Source of the DNA: CADEED01 sp035525785
Lineage (GTDB): Bacteria; Pseudomonadota; Gammaproteobacteria; Steroidobacterales; Steroidobacteraceae
Reading direction: 5' to 3'
Length of the DNA stretch: 55,456 nt
Assembly: GCA_035525785.1 (NCBI GenBank)
Contig: DATLDQ010000171.1
Coordinates: 1 to 55,456, forward strand
The notes beneath the pieces were generated by a model. It was given only the letters and a program-made list of their open reading frames with translations, was not told where the DNA came from and did no database searches. Of the stretch, positions 8,024-16,088 are shown piece after piece. The translations under genes were made by a program, and so were the position numbers. Each line of letters opens with the position of its first letter. Positions within the stretch are counted from its first letter, which is position 1.

Positions 8024-9289
8024 TCAGGGCAGCAGCGGGCCCAGGAATTCCATGAGCCGCTTCACGGCCCCGCGGTTGTCGTCCACGGTCTTGCGACCCG
8101 CCGCGCCCATGGTCCTGCGCAGCGTCGGTTTGGCCAGGAGGTCGCCGACCACGGCGGCGAGCTCCGCGGGATCGTGCACGATCGTCAACGCCTGCCGTTC
8201 GATGAGCATGCGGGCGATGTCGGCCGAGTTGAAGTTGTGAGGGCCGGCGACGATGGGCAGGTTCAGCGCGGCAGGCTCGAGCAGGTTGTGCCCGCCCACA
8301 TGGTCGATGCCGAGACTGCCGCCGACGAAGGCCACATCACCCGCGGCATAGAACGGCGGCAGTTCGCCCAGCGTGTCGAGCAGATAGACCTCGGTGTCCG
8401 AGTTCACGGGCCTCGCGCTCGTACGCCGCACGAAACGGATGCCCTGGTCACGCAGCAGGTTCGCCACGTCGCCGAACCGCGGCGGATGCCGCGGCACCAG
8501 CACCAGCAGCGCATTGGTGAAGCGCTCGCGGACCCGCAGGTGCGCGGCGATCAGCAGCTCTTCTTCCTTCTCGTGCGTGCTGCCGGCCACCCATACCGGG
8601 CGGTTGGGCCCGAGCATCTGCCGCAGCTCGTGCCCGCGCGCTTCCATATCGGGTGGATAGCCGAAGTCGAACTTGATGTTGCCCACCACGTGCGTGCGCT
8701 CGGGGCTGGCGCCGATGGAACGGAAGCGCTCGGCATCCTCGCTGCTCTGCGCGGCGATGAAGATGCCGTGCGACAGCGTCTCGCGGAACAGCCCCACCAG
8801 ACGCCGGTAACGGTCCACAGAGCGTGGCGAGATGCGCGCGCTGGCCAGCACCAGCGGAATGCCGAGCCGCCCGCAGCGGTGATAGAGGTTGGGCCAGATT
8901 TCGGTCTCGAGGATGACCGCGAGCTGCGGTTGCACGCGCTGGAAGAATCGGCGCACCGAGCCCGGCCAGTCGATCGGCACGAAGCGCACGTCCACGCGGT
9001 TCTTGAAGATGGCCTCGGCGCGCGCGCGACCCGTGGGCGTGACCGTGGTGAGCACCAGCGGGATCCGCGGGAATCTCGTGAGCAACGCTTCCACCAGCGG
9101 CACGGCCGCCTGGACTTCACCCACCGACACCGCGTGTACCCAGATGCTCTTCGCCGGCACCGCCGCGCCGAGCCCGAAGCGCTGCGAGAACCCGCGCCAC
9201 TGCGTCTTGTCGCGGAAGCCGCGCAGCGCCAGCGCGCCTATCCACAGCGGCGCGATCAGATAGGCCAGGAAGATATAGACGAAGCGCAT
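8024..9289 (-). CDS. waaA: 3-deoxy-D-manno-octulosonic acid (Kdo) transferase
   Basis: This 421-residue GT30 enzyme transfers Kdo from CMP-Kdo to lipid IVA at the cytoplasmic face of the inner membrane. It has one N-terminal membrane-anchor helix (MRFVYIFLAYLIAPLWIGAL), the WVHAVSVGEVQA block with the catalytic Glu58, TTVTPTGRARAEAIF, ETEIWPNLYH, and the C-terminal nucleotide-sugar site GGSLGIDHVGGHNLLEPAAL with GPHNFNSADIA. Length matches the family. It follows kdkA after a ten-base gap, so the two form an operon. In Haemophilus and Bordetella, pairing with a Kdo kinase goes with a WaaA that adds a single Kdo; the same is inferred here but not provable from sequence. Confidence 0.96.
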   Translation of the reverse strand: MRFVYIFLAYLIAPLWIGALALRGFRDKTQWRGFSQRFGLGAAVPAKSIWVHAVSVGEVQAAVPLVEALLTRFPRIPLVLTTVTPTGRARAEAIFKNRVDVRFVPIDWPGSVRRFFQRVQPQLAVILETEIWPNLYHRCGRLGIPLVLASARISPRSVDRYRRLVGLFRETLSHGIFIAAQSSEDAERFRSIGASPERTHVVGNIKFDFGYPPDMEARGHELRQMLGPNRPVWVAGSTHEKEEELLIAAHLRVRERFTNALLVLVPRHPPRFGDVANLLRDQGIRFVRRTSARPVNSDTEVYLLDTLGELPPFYAAGDVAFVGGSLGIDHVGGHNLLEPAALNLPIVAGPHNFNSADIARMLIERQALTIVHDPAELAAVVGDLLAKPTLRRTMGAAGRKTVDDNRGAVKRLMEFLGPLLP

Positions 9290-9299
9290 CGGCGGCCGC

Positions 9300-10061
9300 T
9301 CAAGCCAGCGAATTCTGGGGCAGACCCGCCGACTCGCGATAGCCCGCCAGCAGTGAGTGCCAGTCCTCGTCGGAAAAACTCTCGGGCGCGTCCAGCAGCG
9401 TCACTTTCTCGAGCGATCGATACAACCGCACCAGCGTCGTGTCGGCCCACCAGCCGCGCTTGCGCAGCGTGCCGCGGTCGAAGTCGATGACGTAGACCTG
9501 CTCGGGCGTGAGCAGGATGTTGTGTGCATTGAGATCCGCGTGGCAGACACCGGCATCGTGAAAGCGGCGCAGGACGCGCCCCACCGCGATCCACTGCGTC
9601 AGCGACAACGGGCCCCTGAGCAGGCGCTGCGCCAGTGACTCGCTGTTCTCGATGCGCTGGGTAATGAGGTCGGCGCGATAGAACAGGCCTTCGCGCCGAT
9701 AGCGGGCCGCGATCGGCGCGGGCACGGGCAGCCCCGCGCGATGCAGGTGATAGGTGAGATACCACTCGGCGAAGGAGCGGGTCTCCCCCTCCGAGCTCCA
9801 CCAGTAGCGGTCCTTTGAAATTTTTGCGATGAGCCCGCCGCGGCGGTAGTGCCGCAGCACGAAGTGGCCATCACCTGCCTGGATGAACCAGGTGGTGCCG
9901 CGTCCGAGCGCCGACCCTTCGATGGCGTCATGTTTGCGCCAGTATTCGGGTTCGAAGAATTCCTCGGAGAAATTGCCCGTGCGTTGGGTGTCGTATAGCA
10001 TCCGGCCGCCAGCGATGGCGGCTTCGCTGACTTCAGCGCCCACGGGCCAGTGGCGCTTCAT
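9300..10061 (-). CDS. kdkA: Kdo kinase (3-deoxy-D-manno-octulosonic acid 4-kinase)
   Basis: The 253-residue protein is a small kinase of the KdkA/InaA type that phosphorylates the first Kdo of the LPS inner core. Catalytic elements are the HRD-like loop CHADLNAHNILL (H174, D176) and the metal-binding DFDRG (D193), with FVLRHYRRGGLIAKISKDRY as the N-lobe. WWSSEGETRSFAEWYLTYHL is typical of the family. I start at ATG 10061, which a GGTGAG precedes; the frame continues upstream but only as the antisense of the next gene. It is transcribed just ahead of waaA and starts nine bases from the divergent GT9 gene. Confidence 0.93.
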   Translation of the reverse strand: MKRHWPVGAEVSEAAIAGGRMLYDTQRTGNFSEEFFEPEYWRKHDAIEGSALGRGTTWFIQAGDGHFVLRHYRRGGLIAKISKDRYWWSSEGETRSFAEWYLTYHLHRAGLPVPAPIAARYRREGLFYRADLITQRIENSESLAQRLLRGPLSLTQWIAVGRVLRRFHDAGVCHADLNAHNILLTPEQVYVIDFDRGTLRKRGWWADTTLVRLYRSLEKVTLLDAPESFSDEDWHSLLAGYRESAGLPQNSLA

Positions 10062-10070
10062 ACACTCACC

Positions 10071-11174
10071 ATGAACGCACCTGCCCCCAATCCATCCGAC
10101 AATTTCATACCGGACAAGGTCTGCCTCTTGCGGCTCTCCGCGATCGGCGACACGTGCCACGTGGTGCCGTTGCTGCGCAGATTGCAGGCCGCGTGGCCGA
10201 AGACGCGCTTCACCTGGGTGATCGGCAAACTCGAAGCGAAGTTGATGAGCCTCATTCCTGACGTGGAGCTTATCACCGTGGACAAGGGCGCCGGGCTCAG
10301 CGCCTACAGCCGGCTCCGTGAGGAGATGCAGAGACGCGGCGGCTTCGACCTGCTGCTGCACCTGCAGCTGTCGATGCGCGCGAGCGCCGCGGCGGCGATG
10401 ATCCCCGCGCCTATCAAGCTCGGTTTCGACAAGCCCCGCGCGCGCGAAATGCAATGGTTGTTCACCAACCGGCGCGTGGCCGAGCGCTCGCGCGAGCACG
10501 TGCTCGACAGCTTCCAGGGTTTTGCCGATGCGCTCGGCGTGCCGCCGATGCCGCCGACCTGGGGCATCCCCGTGCCGCCACCCACGGTGATGGCCTACGC
10601 CGACCACCTGATCCCCGACAAACAGCCCACGCTGCTGATCAGCGCCTGTTCGAGCCACGCGTTGCGCAACTGGCTGCCGGGACGCTATGCCGCCGTCGCG
10701 GAACATGCCGTCACTCACCATGGCATGCGCGTGATCCTCTGCGGCGGGCCATCCGAGGTCGAACGCGAGATGGCGCGGCAGATCGCCGAGCGCTGCCCGG
10801 TACCGCTCGTCGACCAGGTGGGCAAGGACACGCTGCCGCAGCTGCTGGCACTAATGTCGCGCGCCACGGCGCTGCTCACGCCGGACTCGGGCCCCGCGCA
10901 CATGGCCACCATGGTCGATCTCCCGGTCATCGGGCTCTATGCCGCGACCAATCCCGAGCGCAGCGGCCCGTATCTCTCGCGCCAGTGGTGCCTCAACCTC
11001 TATGATGAGGCCGCCCGCAAATTCCTGGACAAGCCCGCCTCCGAGCTGCCCTGGACGAAGAAAATCGAAGTTCCGGGCGTGATGGAGCTCATCGACGTGA
11101 TCGCCGTCAACGCGAAGCTCGACGAGCTCATGGCCTCGCGGCCCAGGTCGCGCCCCAGGGAGAAACGCACTTGA
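10071..11174 (+). CDS. Glycosyltransferase family 9 (heptosyltransferase-like)
   Basis: This 367-residue GT-B enzyme belongs to GT9, which holds the ADP-heptose:LPS heptosyltransferases WaaC, WaaF and WaaQ. The N-terminal domain opens with VCLLRLSAIGDTCHVVPLLR, the signature G-D acceptor loop; the C-terminal half has LLISACSSHALRNWLPGRYA, CGGPSEVEREMA and the nucleotide site LTPDSGPAHMATMVDLPVIG. Which core position it serves cannot be told. I use ATG 10071; an in-frame GTG at 10050 would overlap kdkA. There is no clear Shine-Dalgarno, and TACACT lies just upstream. The stop overlaps the TTG start of the next gene, so both are translated together. Confidence 0.88.
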   Translation: MNAPAPNPSDNFIPDKVCLLRLSAIGDTCHVVPLLRRLQAAWPKTRFTWVIGKLEAKLMSLIPDVELITVDKGAGLSAYSRLREEMQRRGGFDLLLHLQLSMRASAAAAMIPAPIKLGFDKPRAREMQWLFTNRRVAERSREHVLDSFQGFADALGVPPMPPTWGIPVPPPTVMAYADHLIPDKQPTLLISACSSHALRNWLPGRYAAVAEHAVTHHGMRVILCGGPSEVEREMARQIAERCPVPLVDQVGKDTLPQLLALMSRATALLTPDSGPAHMATMVDLPVIGLYAATNPERSGPYLSRQWCLNLYDEAARKFLDKPASELPWTKKIEVPGVMELIDVIAVNAKLDELMASRPRSRPREKRT

Positions 11175-11560
11175 AAGACATCCAGGTTCCCATCAGTCCC
11201 GGCGAACTGCTCGACAAGATCACCATCCTGCGCATCAAGGCGGCGCGCATGAGCGATCCGATGAAAGTCGCGAACGTGAAGCACGAGCTGTCGCTGCTCG
11301 AGAAGACCTGGAAGGAGTCCGGCGCTGCCGACGTGAACATCGGCGATGAGGAAGCCAACCTCACCGTCGTCAACGAGAAGCTCTGGGTCATCGAGGACGA
11401 GATCCGCGACGAAGAGCGCGCCAAGCGATTCACCGAGAAGTTCATCGAGCTCGCGCGCGCGGTGTACTTCACCAACGACGAACGCGCCGCCATCAAGAAA
11501 CGCATCAACACCGTGCTCGGTTCCACCATCGTCGAAGAGAAGTCGTACAAGACGTATTGA
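11171..11560 (+). CDS. DUF6165 family protein
   Basis: The 129-residue protein begins MKDIQVPISPGELLDKITIL, which matches the DUF6165 family found beside LPS and heptosyltransferase genes. It is a charged, all-helical cytoplasmic protein with no known catalytic motif and no signal peptide. The function is unknown; context suggests a partner or regulator of the preceding glycosyltransferase. The start codon is TTG (11171) and shares bases with the GT9 stop (TTGA), with GGGAG ten bases upstream, so it is translationally coupled. Co-translation with a fixed partner points to complex formation (inference). A repeat-like sequence begins at its stop codon. Confidence 0.82.
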   Translation: MKDIQVPISPGELLDKITILRIKAARMSDPMKVANVKHELSLLEKTWKESGAADVNIGDEEANLTVVNEKLWVIEDEIRDEERAKRFTEKFIELARAVYFTNDERAAIKKRINTVLGSTIVEEKSYKTY

Positions 11561-11597
11561 GTGGTGCCGGGGAAGGGTTCGCGGGGTCCACGGAGTT
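11558..11597 (+). repeat. Intergenic repeat, copy A
   Basis: The 40 bases from the DUF6165 stop codon match, at 34 of 40 positions and without gaps, the 40 bases from the stop codon of the lipoprotein gene at 19917. The shared core is GTTCGCGGGGT (11577-11587). In both places the unit begins exactly at TGAGTGGT, the stop codon of a plus-strand gene. Two copies in 8 kb suggest a dispersed element. Confidence 0.6.
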
Positions 11598-11602
11598 ACA
11601 CG

Positions 11603-12865
11603 ATGGCGACGACTCGGCTCAATCGGCGCGAGCTCCTGAAGTGGAGCGGCGCCACCGCCCTCGCCGCGCTGCCGTCCGCGCGGCTGTTCGCGCAGGACTC
11701 CGCCATTACGCTCAAGTCGATGACCGGCGCCGTCCAGCCCATCTCCAAAGCGGAATACCTCGCGCGCCTCGACAAGGCGCGCGCCCTCATGGGCCGGCAC
11801 GGCTTCGGCGCGCTGCTCATCGAGCCCGGCGCGTCGATGGTGTACTTCACCGGCGTGCATTGGTGGCGCAGCGAACGCCCGACGGTGGCTGTGATCCCGC
11901 GTGACGGCGACCCGGTCATCGTCACGCCGCACTTCGAGGAACCTTCCGTTCGCGAGAGCCTGCGGATCCCCGCCGAGGTGCGCGTGTGGAACGAACACGA
12001 GAAGCCGATGGCCCTGGTCGCCGGCCTGTTGCGCGACCGCAAGATCCGCGACGCGCTCGGTCTCGAGGAAACCATCCGCTACTTCCTCGTGGACCAGATC
12101 GGCGACGCCGGGCTCTGGACCGGGCAATTCCGCAACGCGGCCGAGGTGGTCCGCGGCTGCCGCATGATCAAGTCGCCCGCCGAAATCGCGCTCATGCAGA
12201 AGGCCAGCGACGTCACCATCGCCGCCTATCGTCACGTGTATCCGCGCATCAAGACCGGCATGAGCAACCACGACATCAGCGACATGATGGCAGCGGCGCA
12301 CACGGCGCTCGGCGCCGAGCACGAGTTCGCGCTGGTTTTGCTCGGCGAAGCCAGTGCCTATCCACACGGCTCGGGCCGGCCGCAGGTGGTGCGCGAAGGC
12401 GAAGTGGTGCTCATGGATTGCGGCTGCACCGTCGAGGGCTACCAATCCGACATCTCGCGCACCTTCGTCTACGGCAAGGCCTCGGCCGAACAGCGCAAGG
12501 TGTGGCAGCAGATGCGCGAGGGCCAGCAGATCGCCATCGACACCGCCCGCGTCGGAGTTGCCGCCGGCGCGGTCGACGATGCCGTGCGCCGGCAATACGA
12601 AAAGTGGGGCTACGGCCCCGGCTACCAGCTGCCCGGCCTCTCGCACCGCACCGGCCACGGCATCGGGCTCGACGGCCACGAGCCCGTGAACCTGGTACAC
12701 GGCGAAGCCACGAAGCTCGCGCCGAACATGTGCTTCAGCGACGAGCCCGGCATCTATCTACCGGGCAGGTTCGGCATCCGCCTCGAGGACTGCTTCTACA
12801 TGGGCGCGGAGGAGCCCGTCTGGTTCTCGACGCCCGTGGACTCGCTGGACAAGCCGTTCGGCTGA
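11603..12865 (+). CDS. Tat-exported M24 family metallopeptidase (Xaa-Pro peptidase-like)
   Basis: The 420-residue precursor starts with a twin-arginine signal (MATTRLNRRELLKWSGATAL), cut near residue 31. The pita-bread peptidase domain follows with the creatinase-type N-terminal domain before it. All five dinuclear-metal ligands are visible: D272 and D283 (MDCGCTVEGYQSDISRTF), H352 (HRTGHGIGLDGHE), E381 (DEPGIY) and E395 (RLEDCF). It should cleave peptides with proline in second position in the periplasm, or act on a related amide such as creatine-like substrates. Export by Tat fits folding with metal in the cytoplasm. CGGAG lies eight bases before ATG 11603. Its last 70 bases overlap the 3' end of the convergent JAMM-like gene. 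Confidence 0.9.
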   Translation: MATTRLNRRELLKWSGATALAALPSARLFAQDSAITLKSMTGAVQPISKAEYLARLDKARALMGRHGFGALLIEPGASMVYFTGVHWWRSERPTVAVIPRDGDPVIVTPHFEEPSVRESLRIPAEVRVWNEHEKPMALVAGLLRDRKIRDALGLEETIRYFLVDQIGDAGLWTGQFRNAAEVVRGCRMIKSPAEIALMQKASDVTIAAYRHVYPRIKTGMSNHDISDMMAAAHTALGAEHEFALVLLGEASAYPHGSGRPQVVREGEVVLMDCGCTVEGYQSDISRTFVYGKASAEQRKVWQQMREGQQIAIDTARVGVAAGAVDDAVRRQYEKWGYGPGYQLPGLSHRTGHGIGLDGHEPVNLVHGEATKLAPNMCFSDEPGIYLPGRFGIRLEDCFYMGAEEPVWFSTPVDSLDKPFG

Positions 12866-13383
12866 GCGTCGGCGGCCACTGCCGCGGGCAGTTGCAGACC
12901 CTCGCGCGAGGCCATGGCGGTGGGCACCGAGGTCTTTTCCGGGTTCCAGCGATACATCCGTCCGTCGGAGGTGGCATAGAACGCCGCGTAGCAACGGATC
13001 CGGTGGTTGGCATTCGCGCCCCGCACGTCATCCGCCGACAGCAGCTTCGATCCGCCGCGCGGATGCGTGTGCCACTCGCCGAGAACCTTGGCCGCGCGCG
13101 GGATCCTGGCAGCGGCCGCACGCGTGTCCACGCCGCATACAGCGGGATTCGGACACGTGCTGCCCTGCACGATCGCACTGTCGATCCGGCCACCCCACGA
13201 ATACACGAACCCGAAGTACTCACGGGTTTCCGACATCGGCAGATATCGCTGCATCTGGCGGAGCACGTGCTCTGCCACTTCCGCGCTCGGACAATCGCCC
13301 GTGGGTGGAGCCGCGTTGCAGCACGCGGCCGCCACCAGCACTACCCACACACCGGCCGCAGCGCAGCGAGAAACCTTGCGCAT
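12796..13383 (-). CDS. Secreted JAMM/DUF4329-like protein, probable lipoprotein
   Basis: A 195-residue protein with an N-terminal signal (MRKVSRCAAAGVWVVLVAAACC) that could be cut before Cys21 or Cys22 as a lipoprotein. The core holds EWHTHPRGGSKLLSADD: E103, H105, H107, S116 and D119 fit the JAMM zinc-protease pattern H-x-H-x8-S-x-x-D, with one more residue than the usual seven between the second His and Ser. The next stretch, CYAAFYATSDGRMYRWNP, resembles DUF4329 proteins. Four Cys before the motif suggest disulfides. A periplasmic isopeptidase-like or cell-wall role is possible but unproven. Its last 70 bases run antisense to the end of the M24 gene, and it diverges from the CadC-like regulator. 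Confidence 0.68.
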   Translation of the reverse strand: MRKVSRCAAAGVWVVLVAAACCNAAPPTGDCPSAEVAEHVLRQMQRYLPMSETREYFGFVYSWGGRIDSAIVQGSTCPNPAVCGVDTRAAAARIPRAAKVLGEWHTHPRGGSKLLSADDVRGANANHRIRCYAAFYATSDGRMYRWNPEKTSVPTAMASREGLQLPAAVAADAQPNGLSSESTGVENQTGSSAPM

Positions 13384-13451
13384 GACGAACTCCCCGAAGT
13401 AGTTCGTCCGGTTGTGCGCGGGACAGGCCTGAACAGCCTGATCGCCATCTC

Positions 13452-13469
13452 AAGGTTGTCGAAAGGTTG
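13452..13469 (+). promoter_or_regulatory. Candidate direct-repeat operator for the CadC-like regulator
   Basis: AAGGTTG occurs at 13452-13458 and again at 13463-13469, exactly 11 bases apart. Winged-helix proteins of the OmpR/PhoB/CadC type bind head-to-tail repeats with about one helical turn between them, so this is a natural site for the next gene's own product. It lies some 55-75 bases before the start point predicted from the -10 box at 13513, where an activator would sit. It is also in the divergent region shared with the JAMM-like gene. Confidence 0.4.
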
Positions 13470-13512
13470 CCTTTTTCTGCTGAACGAGAGTTAGTCGCGC
13501 TCGTCCGACTCG

Positions 13513-13518
13513 TACAAT
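13513..13518 (+). promoter_or_regulatory. Candidate -10 box of the CadC-like gene
   Basis: TACAAT is a close match to the sigma70 -10 consensus. A weak TTAGTC lies 16 bases upstream (13491-13496), as expected where an activator is needed. The first in-frame ATG (13517) overlaps this box, which is one reason to start the protein at 13550. Confidence 0.4.
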
Positions 13519-13549
13519 GCGCAACACGAGAACAACCGGCGCGCGCGCG

Positions 13550-15841
13550 ATGAGCATGGAACCCGCTCCGACGATGGAGACCTCGCGGCCCTTCAGGGTC
13601 GGCGACTGGCTGGTGAATCCGAATCTCGACGAGATGTCGCGCGGCGACCTCGTCATCAAGCTCGAACCACGCATGGCCCGGCTCCTCGGCCGGCTCGCCG
13701 GCAACCCCGGTGAGGTGGTCAGCACCCAGCAACTGCTGGATTCGGTATGGCCGGACGTGGTGGTCGGCCCGGCATCCGTCTACCAGGCCATCTCGCACTT
13801 GCGAAAGCTGCTGGGCGATACGGGGAGCACTCCTACTTACATCGCCACCGTGCCTCGCAAGGGGTATCGGCTGGTCGCGCACCTGAAAGCTCCAGATCCG
13901 CCTGGGGCGGTGCCCCAGTCCGTGACCGCGCGGAAGCGACGAGCCAACACATGGGGCTGGATCCTGGGCTCATCGTTGCTGTTGGGTGCCGTGGTGGGAT
14001 CGCGGTACTTCCCATCGGCGGAAACACCTCGCCCGTCTGCTGCGCGGGAGCACCCCCGCCCTGCCGGTCTTCCGGAACTCGACCGTCACACGCTCGTCGT
14101 GTTGCCGTTCACGGCCAGCTCCGGTCGCGAAGAGGACGTGAGCGCCGCCGGAGTTGTCACCGACGCATTGCGCAACCGGCTGGCGTCGAGCAGCACATAC
14201 ACGGTGATCGGCAGGTATTCATCGCGACTGGCCGTAAAAATGGAATCGGACCGCACCAACATCGCCGCGCGGTTGAATTCCCGTTACCTCATCGAGGGCA
14301 ACGCGGCGCGGGCGGCTGAACAAATCATCGTCGAAGCCAGGCTCTCCGACCAGGTCTCCGGTGACGAGATCTGGTCGACACGCCTGCAGCGTCCCGTGAG
14401 CGAAATCGCGCTGGTCAACGAAGAAATCGCGAAGACGCTTTCGGACCGCATGGGGCTCGGCATCCGGGAAATCAAAGTGGTGTTCCCCATCGATGTCGAC
14501 GTCTATTCCATCTACCTGCGGGGCTTGGAATTTCTCGACAAGGAGACGCTCGAGGACAACGCCATGGCGCAGGCGCTGTTCGCGCGCAGCGTGACTCTCG
14601 ACCCTGTTTTCGCGCGTGGCCATCTTGGCGTCGGTTTGGCCGGCGTGCAGGAGTCGCGGCTTCGCCGATTCTGGGCTAACAAGGTCTTCAGTGCCTCGTA
14701 CCGGGCACTCGAGCGTGCCCTGCGCCTCGATCCCGGCCTGGGCGAAGCCTGGACAGGCAAGGCCCTGTATCTCTATTACAAGCCGCCCGAAGCCGAGGCC
14801 GCGCACAAGCGCGCGCTCGAGCTCGCCCCGAATGATTCACACAGCTTCCTCGCTTTCTCCGACTTCCTTACGCAGAACCAGCGCTTGCAGGAAGCGAAGG
14901 AAATGCTGGACCGCGCCCATCGCATCGACCCGTTGTCGGCACGGGAGATGGTCAAGATGTCGTACCTGGCGAATATGGTCATGGGCGATGGCGCAGAGCA
15001 GGAGCAGCTCCTGCGGCGTGCGCTCGAGATCGATCCCGAGTTGCCCGTGGCCATGTACGAATTGGGGAGGATCAAGCACGACTTGCACGGCGAATTTGCC
15101 GAAGGCGTGCGGCTGGCGGAGCGCGCGCTCGCGAAAGACCCGGGGTCGGACATTGCGAAGTTTTATCTGACGTCGATGTACCTCGACTTGGGCGAGCCGA
15201 ATGCCGCCGCATCGCTCGGCACGCAGATGACCGTGCTGTCCGCGGTGCAGATAGCCTTGTATCGCGGTGACTATGCCGAAGCCGCAAGTCGCGCCAATAG
15301 CAACGCGCAACCCATCTTCTGGGTGGTTGGCAGTCCTTCACTTTGCCAAGCGCTACTGGAGGACGCGATGCGAAAAAACCGTGTTCCGGAATTCCTGCAG
15401 TTTTTGGACGCGGAGATCGCGACCTCGAAGGATGTGCCGTTCCTGCGAGTTTCGTCCTTTCTGGAATACAAGGCGCGAGCCTTGCTGTTCCTCGGCCGCA
15501 AGGACGAAGCTCGGCATATAGCCGGTGAGATCCTGGGATCGTTGGATGCGAGGAATATGGATCACCCCATCACCTACGATTTTCGCGGCTATCGCGCGGA
15601 GCCTTACATGCTCCTGGGCGAGCATGAAAAGGCACTGCAAGAGTTGGAGTTTCGGTTGGGACGAAATCGCTACGGCGGCTGGTGGTACTACGGCGAACGC
15701 GATCTTCTGTTCGAACCGCTGAGGAAGCTACCGCGTTTTCGCGCACTGCAGGCTCGGGTGAACCAGCACCGTGAAGAACAGCGCCGCCTGCTGGAGGAGA
15801 TGCGCCGCCGTGGCGAGGTGCCCCGGCGACCGATCAGCTGA
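13550..15841 (+). CDS. CadC-like transmembrane regulator with TolB-like and TPR domains
   Basis: This 763-residue protein combines an N-terminal OmpR/CadC-type winged helix (about residues 15-110; RLAGNPGEVVSTQQLLDSVW and YIATVPRKGYRLVAHL are characteristic), one membrane helix (about 133-153), a periplasmic TolB-like alpha-beta domain (LVVLPFTASSGREEDVSAAG onward) and a long TPR array to the C-terminus. It would bind DNA from the membrane and sense a periplasmic protein or ligand through the TPRs. Such proteins are common in gammaproteobacteria rich in secreted enzymes. I start at ATG 13550 because the upstream ATG overlaps a -10-like box; no strong ribosome binding site decides it. A direct repeat upstream could be an autoregulatory site. 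Targets are unknown. Confidence 0.87.
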   Translation: MSMEPAPTMETSRPFRVGDWLVNPNLDEMSRGDLVIKLEPRMARLLGRLAGNPGEVVSTQQLLDSVWPDVVVGPASVYQAISHLRKLLGDTGSTPTYIATVPRKGYRLVAHLKAPDPPGAVPQSVTARKRRANTWGWILGSSLLLGAVVGSRYFPSAETPRPSAAREHPRPAGLPELDRHTLVVLPFTASSGREEDVSAAGVVTDALRNRLASSSTYTVIGRYSSRLAVKMESDRTNIAARLNSRYLIEGNAARAAEQIIVEARLSDQVSGDEIWSTRLQRPVSEIALVNEEIAKTLSDRMGLGIREIKVVFPIDVDVYSIYLRGLEFLDKETLEDNAMAQALFARSVTLDPVFARGHLGVGLAGVQESRLRRFWANKVFSASYRALERALRLDPGLGEAWTGKALYLYYKPPEAEAAHKRALELAPNDSHSFLAFSDFLTQNQRLQEAKEMLDRAHRIDPLSAREMVKMSYLANMVMGDGAEQEQLLRRALEIDPELPVAMYELGRIKHDLHGEFAEGVRLAERALAKDPGSDIAKFYLTSMYLDLGEPNAAASLGTQMTVLSAVQIALYRGDYAEAASRANSNAQPIFWVVGSPSLCQALLEDAMRKNRVPEFLQFLDAEIATSKDVPFLRVSSFLEYKARALLFLGRKDEARHIAGEILGSLDARNMDHPITYDFRGYRAEPYMLLGEHEKALQELEFRLGRNRYGGWWYYGERDLLFEPLRKLPRFRALQARVNQHREEQRRLLEEMRRRGEVPRRPIS

Positions 15842-16036
15842 CTACCTCGTCAGCGTGTATTCCGCGCCGCAGTACGGGCACTTCGCCCAGCCCGTCTGCT
15901 CGATCGGCAAGTACACGCGCGGATGCGAGTTCCAGAGATACATCTCCGGCATCGGGCACGACAGCGGCAGATCGCTGGCGTCCACTTTGTATTCGTTTTG
16001 CGCGTTCGGCTGGATCAGGGGCTTGGTGGCTGGCAT
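15842..16036 (-). CDS. Small CHCC zinc-finger protein
   Basis: This 64-residue protein matches the zf-CHCC family (related to the zinc-binding part of the complex I NDUFS6 subunit). The ligands are Cys27 (SCPMPEM), His38 (WNSHPRVYLPI) and the CPYCG pair Cys53 and Cys56, which is the family order C-H-C-C. Members are small bacterial proteins of unclear role. The start is the only sensible ATG (16036), giving the usual length. The stop sits directly against the stop of the convergent CadC-like gene. The gene lies downstream of glnE on the same strand, 52 bases away, and may be read from the same transcript. Confidence 0.87.
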   Translation of the reverse strand: MPATKPLIQPNAQNEYKVDASDLPLSCPMPEMYLWNSHPRVYLPIEQTGWAKCPYCGAEYTLTR

Positions 16037-16088
16037 GGCGGCGGGATTATAGAGGTGGCGCACCCGGCTAGCCATTGGCAGCACGCAC

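Noticed and set aside
7979..9490. 503-codon plus-strand frame over waaA
   Set aside because: It runs through the tolC terminator and across the complement of waaA and kdkA; the minus-strand proteins have full catalytic motifs.
11000..12700. 566-codon minus-strand frame over DUF6165 and the M24 gene
   Set aside because: The product lacks family features, and the plus strand has metal ligands and coupled starts.
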